A DNA stretch of 64,000 nucleotides, taken from the NCBI GenBank assembly GCA_011800805.1, contig MPNW01000156.1:35100-99099 (forward strand), read 5' to 3'. The stretch is from Hirudo medicinalis (lineage: Eukaryota; Annelida; Clitellata; Hirudinida; Hirudinidae). The position numbers and the translations under genes were made by a program. The notes beneath the pieces are model-generated. The model saw nothing but the letters and a program-made list of their open reading frames with translations, was not told the DNA's origin and made no database searches. The first letter of the stretch is position 1. The number at the start of each line of letters is the position of its first letter. Below are positions 59,201-64,000 of this stretch, piece after piece.

Positions 59201-61805
59201 TTAAAATTGCTTTTGTGCCGTATTACTTTTTTTTTACCATTTTGCATTTTTCGATAAAATTAATTCATATCTCAGACATTCGCTTAATTCATGCAAGTTT
59301 AATTCATTCATGAATCATGTCCCATCAGGAGCAGAACATGTTCGACTCCAAAAAGAGGATAAAGACGGCAACCTCCGGCGACCTCAAATCCAAGTTGACC
59401 ACGAGTCAGAAGAGATTGATTGCTGCCAACGAGTGCCTTCTGCACATGTATGGAGGACAGGTAATTGGATCAAGTGATGTTTTGAAAATATTAAATTCAA
59501 ATATTAATTGTTAGTAACTTTCAACATTATTTTCTTCAGGCAGATCAGTGCAAGAAGTCTGCCAAGGTTCTCCAGGGTTCCTCTCACTCTGCAGTCAAGG
59601 GAAGTCTCATCGAGGCAGCTCAACTGATCAGGGAAAAGAATGCCGACAAGGCCATTGAATTCCTCCAAGTAAGCATGGCATAGGTTGTGATCGATTTTTA
59701 ACGACAGTAATCATGATGAGTTTATTTATTCAACATTTATTAACTGGAAAGTTAAGACTATTGCCATTTCTTTGTCTTATCATCAATGTTTGTGCTAATC
59801 AGAACCAGATTGAAAAGTTAGAGGAGCAGGATGTTAGCGACCTGAAGTTGGCTTTGGCACAAATCTACCTGAACCAGGAGCACGTCTACAAGGCCTGTGA
59901 CGTTCTGAGGACCCTAGGGGAGGATGCTTACACCCCGGGCATCGTTAGAGACTTTAGTCTTGATTTATCGAGTTCATATGATCTGATCTGCATCGGATGC
60001 ATTCACGAATAATCAACTGGTTCATTGATTGTTGGATAATTTGACAAAGGTTTCCACTCTGGTGTCTCTCTATCTAAGTCAAGAGGATCATGAGATGGCC
60101 ACTGACATCCTGGGTCAGGCTGTTGAGTGGTACCTCATCAACGAAGTAAACAAAAATTTTATATTGAAATTATATTAAAGAAATTATTTATAAATACTTT
60201 TATATGTGACATATATGACATATATGGTGATAACAAGAGTTATGGATTTAATCGATCAATTTTTTTTTAGAATTAACTCATTCGAAATCATCTGTACAAT
60301 TTTTTTTGTCAGCCTGAATCAGAGGACCTGATAAAGTTGGTTCAAGCCAATGCCAATTTCCATCTCAATTCTGGAAGTCCAAAGGTTGCTGCTGAAATGC
60401 TCGAGAGAATGAGAAAGTGAGTTTCACCTCTGCTAACTTTGCTCATAAATGAAATGCTTACAAATGATTCCATGACATGTCGGATTGAAAATATGAGATG
60501 CAAATGCTGTAATTGTTGGCCCACATAATCACCAATGTTTTTAAATGCCTGTGTTGTGGTCTTTTCAAGGTCAAACCCAACAGATCTCAAGTTGCTGGCA
60601 CAACTCATACTTGCTTATTCCAAGTTCAATCCCAAGAAGGCCCAGGAGTATGTTAATGATGCCATTGTTGTTCTCTTCATTATTACCATTTAACTTAATG
60701 TCATCACACAGAGTCAGTAAAGAATTCCCTCCTCCAGAGAAACTTCCTCAAGATGTTGACCTAGATTTGCTTGAGTCTTCAGCCCATTGGCTTGGAAATA
60801 AATGGGCCAAAAAAGCGACCAAGGTTGAGGCTTCGCCGATGTCCCCCAAATGGTGCTTATATTTCTTTCGATCATTGACAAATGTTGATTTGAACCTCAG
60901 TAACCTCGTATTATTCACTGAGATTAGGAGGCATGATTATATAGCCTTGTTTTATCTTAAATTGATGCCTTGTTATCAGTTTATTGCACATTTATTCAGC
61001 AAAACTGATGTCGTTGTAAAGAAGAAATCCAAGAATAGAAAGAAGAAAGGTAAGCTTTTTTGTTATTTGAATTAATGTTCAAACAATTCTATTTTCTGAT
61101 TTTTTTATCTTTCTCATAATTTAGATTTGAACTTTAAAGTTTGACAACTATTAATTCCTTAAACTTAATAATATGAATCATGTTCACTTCTGTCCTGTTG
61201 CAGTCTTGCCCAAGAACTATGACCCTAATGTTATCCCTGACCCTGAAAGATGGTTACCCCTGAGGGAGAGATCAACATACAAGGGTAAAAAGAAGAACAA
61301 GAAGAGAGATGTTGGTCAGTGATGCATTGGACTTTACTGTTCTGGTCTTTTATTTCAATATGCAAGAGATCATTCGATTAGCATAATCTTTGCTTGTAGG
61401 AAGAGGAACACAGGGATCTGTGGCTGTTGGAGTTTCTGAGCTGTAAGTTAATTAGTGAAAACTGCTCTTAAAATTTCAGGGCTTTCGAGTCTTATAAATT
61501 TGTTTTATTAAAGTAAAATTATTCATTTATAACTGTTATCGTACTATTGTCTTTATAAAGGGCAGAAGCATGAAATAATAATAACAACAATTATATTTAT
61601 AACATCGAAATTCTACAAACAACCTTGCATCTTCCTTTTCAGAGATGCCTCAGAACACCACCAAAATGGCTCTGAAACGGGATTGAAAGTCGAAAGTCAC
61701 CCCTCCCCATCGGGCATCGGCGGCGTCAACGGACCCCGACAACAAAAACCGACGGCTGCGGCTGCCAAACAACGACCCAAGAAGAAGAAGGGTGGAAGAT
61801 GGTAG
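56289..61805 (+). CDS. SRP72: Signal recognition particle subunit SRP72
   Basis: Twenty exons: 56289-56391, 56619-56736, 57062-57182, 57884-57949, 58058-58135, 58220-58331, 58504-58579, 58800-58880, 59023-59080, 59329-59460, 59540-59668, 59803-59943, 60050-60145, 60313-60416, 60570-60647, 60712-60823, 60980-61049, 61204-61314, 61400-61442 and 61643-61805. They give 663 codons; human is 671. SRP72 pairs with SRP68 and binds SRP RNA in the particle that targets nascent secretory proteins to the ER. TPR helices run through the N-terminal two-thirds (EKAYCEYRLNRCEEALKTI, NNIVTINK, FDSKKRIK). The RNA-binding tail has the family signature LPKNYDPNVIPDPERWLPLR and ends in KKKKGGRW. The exon 16/17 junction is the weak point. 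I used GTTGAG and TATCAG, which keep the frame. The 156-base intron between them is itself open in frame, and an acceptor at 61000 would need another donor. Confidence 0.95.
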
Positions 61806-63763
61806 CCCGCACAATGACCGATGCCGCTTAATTGGGATATATTATGTCGATGAATGTGCTTGCGATTATCGTCCACTCCACTTTATTGGATGCAACAACT
61901 TTCCCTATGTAATGTAATGATTTCATTTGTTAAGCTTCAATGCAAGGATTAATTGAATGTCTTTGATTTGTGAGATGGCAAACCAATAATTGATGTCTCA
62001 GGCCGTTACGACTTGAATCGAGTTGCCAATTGGAAAGTTCAAGGTATGCTTCCAACCTGAATAGGCTGGGAAGTAACTGCCATTCTGATGCTAAAAACTT
62101 GTCTTTTAATGATTTTCAACTTTCGCATTGATAGCGAAAACTGCCTCGTCGATTAGATTTTAATCTCTTGAGGTTTTTGTCGATATTGCGAACCTTTGGA
62201 AATGAAAGCGATCTAGTTTTGTGGGGTAAGTATCGAAGTGTAAAAATCGAAGATGTGTGTTGAAACAATTTAGCATGTGGACATCGTCGAATGTGAGGTT
62301 CAGGTCAGTTTAACATTTCGTAGATGCGACGTGAGCATTTGACTACTGCGTGGTAAGTCTCGTGATATTACATTAAAGGTAGTTTCTGATGGCATGCGGT
62401 CGTGAAGGCGAGTTACGTAATGCTGCTATGAATTGAGTAAGGGTATTTTTTTTATCAAGGGTGTTTCGAATTTTAAGCTTTGAATTATCAACGTAAATAT
62501 TTCGGCGCTATCGAGTTTGCTTAACAAAGCAAAAGCTTTTGAAGAAATATGTTGTTGAGGGGCTAGAGTCCCTTATAACTTTTACATTCCAATAATTAAA
62601 TTTTCTTTATTGGTAAACTTATGTACTGTAAATTTCAGATGCCATTCTTAAGACACAAACACGGTCTGAATGTTTGGCCTACTTATGCTTTCAGGAAACT
62701 CCTCCTTCAGGCATCCTTCAATAAGGATATTTGATAATATGTGCCGCTTTATTGTTTAACTAATCTCTTACTGTAAAATTCCTAAATATCGTTATGAAGG
62801 ATAAAATATCTTACGAACTTTTTGAGAGGCCTCTGGTCATTTCTAAAGTTCTAAAGAAGCCAATGTTCGGATCTATTTCTAAGAACGGGTCTATAATTGT
62901 AAACAACCACAGTAACTAAGGCTACAACATCAGTCAATAATATTAACATCTACATTAACATATTCTCAATTCTTCCACTTTCTTTATCAAGCACATATTC
63001 CGATGTATCTTCCAACGCATCCAAAACAATCTAATGAGGCTCGTCTTCTACAATCTCAAACTCCTTTGCCTAAAATTCCTGAACTAGATGCCTTTCCACC
63101 GCATCTTCAAATTCGTTCCGACCACCTTCACAGAACTCAAAACAGCAAATCTACCGTTACCATCAGCTCCTTCAATGCCGCACACCTGGTTACCTTCGTT
63201 CATCGCCTGCTATTCACCTCCACCAACTTACTCCACCCTTTTCTTCAACAGGTGTTAACCAATACTGAAGGCTTTAAAGCACCAGGTGAAGACATGCCTC
63301 TTCAAGAAGTCCTTTGAGGCACCAAATGAATTCGAGAGAACTAAAACCAAGACGTCATAAAAAAAGTAACGTTCTTATTACCGTTAACAACTCAAACATC
63401 TCAATAACAACTGCCATGTCTGGGAAGGAAATATTCGTTTTGAAATGACTCATTTGTTCATTTTGAACGATAACTTTCGAGCAGAAGATGACTTTCCAGT
63501 TGATGTTGAGCTGATTTGGACTTCTAATCTCGAATTTGTGAATTTACAAAAACAACAAAAAATCGAATGGATTTCTTTGGTCTAAAAGATTATGCTTCAA
63601 AAGGTTCGCAAGTATGATTAATGTGAACATGAAGAACGAGTAATTTACAAACTTGGTTGCTAAATTCACTCACAAACCCTAAGAAGCTCTTACGCTGCTT
63701 GAAAAGCAGAGAATTGATTTAGATTTAGACATAAATATTTACCAGGTTTCAAATGATTCATCG

Positions 63764-63764
<1 letters not shown>
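61806..63764. other. 3' flank of SRP72, no gene recognised
   Basis: About 2 kb without exon-like sequence of known family. A 104-codon frame at 63003-63317 on the plus strand has a His/Pro-rich, low-complexity look and no match that I know, so it is not called. No canonical poly(A) hexamer stands out right after the SRP72 stop. Confidence 0.45.
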
Positions 63765-63814
<50 letters not shown>

Positions 63815-63895
63815 GTAATAATAATAATAGTAGTAATAATAATAATAATAGTAATAATAATGATGATGATGATGATGATGATGATAATAATAATA

Positions 63896-63929
<34 letters not shown>

Positions 63930-64000
63930 CGACGACGATGATGATGATGATAATGATGATGATGATGATGATGATGATGAAGACGATGATGATGACGATG
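63765..64000. repeat. AAT then GAT compound microsatellite, reaching the window edge
   Basis: At least 236 bases of AAT triplets grading into GAT triplets with few GAC interruptions. The right border is outside the window. Confidence 0.95.

Noticed and set aside
63003..63317. 104-codon plus-strand frame
   Set aside because: His/Pro/Leu-rich with no known motif, beside a microsatellite-rich area; not enough to call a gene.
1..64000. CRISPR array, bacterial operon or prophage
   Set aside because: The direct repeats are minisatellites or microsatellites without unique spacers, and all genes are intron-bearing metazoan types.

Overview
The window is eukaryotic nuclear DNA, almost certainly from an invertebrate animal. 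Genes are split into short exons with GT-AG introns, A+T content is high, GAT/ATC and AAT trinucleotide tracts are everywhere, and all recognisable proteins are conserved metazoan families. The annelid/mollusc-type zinc-finger protein, the peptide-receptor style and the repeat texture suggest a lophotrochozoan, perhaps a leech-like annelid. That placement is inference only. Two isolated N bases (41867 and 53778) show this is draft assembly.

Layout. (1) 1-14.6 kb: 5' part of a SynGAP/DAB2IP/RASAL2-type Ras-GAP gene on the minus strand. Its first exon lies at 14.6 kb, an 11.6-kb repeat-rich intron follows, four more exons lie at 2.95-1.56 kb, and the rest lies beyond the left edge. (2) 15.6-17.9 kb: complete two-exon FEM1A/C-type ankyrin gene (minus). 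(3) 19.8-23.8 kb: complete eight-exon PNPLA2/ATGL-like patatin lipase (plus), divergent from FEM1. (4) 24.3-24.6 kb: end of a dead LINE. (5) 25.5-27.2 kb: single-exon C2H2 zinc-finger gene (plus). (6) 29.6-31.5 kb: seven-exon SR splicing factor of the SRSF4/5/6 type (plus). (7) 32.7-34.3 kb: intronless class-A GPCR (minus). (8) 34.3-44.1 kb: about 10 kb without a supported gene, holding tRNA-derived repeats, a hAT-like MITE fragment, a LINE relic and a cluster of CRE-like sites. (9) 44.2-46.4 kb: six-exon epoxide hydrolase of the EPHX3/4 type (plus). (10) 47.8-55.6 kb: 17-exon CCDC186 golgin (minus). (11) 56.3-61.8 kb: 20-exon SRP72 (plus), head-to-head with CCDC186 across 647 bp. (12) 61.8-64 kb: no supported gene, ending in a long AAT/GAT microsatellite.

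Exon structures were assembled by hand. I required GT-AG borders, matching codon phase across every junction, and agreement with the family protein. For FEM1, PNPLA2, EPHX4, CCDC186, SRP72 and the SR protein the joined frames are continuous from ATG to stop, with lengths close to the vertebrate proteins where compared.

The genes do not form a pathway. They are ordinary housekeeping and regulatory genes side by side: protein degradation, lipolysis, splicing, ER targeting, secretory-granule traffic, Ras signalling and peptide reception. I found no CRISPR array, operon or clearly novel multigene system. The less-described material is two or three short tRNA-derived SINE families, a possible lineage-specific N-terminal domain on the zinc-finger protein, and motif variants in the SR protein and the GPCR.
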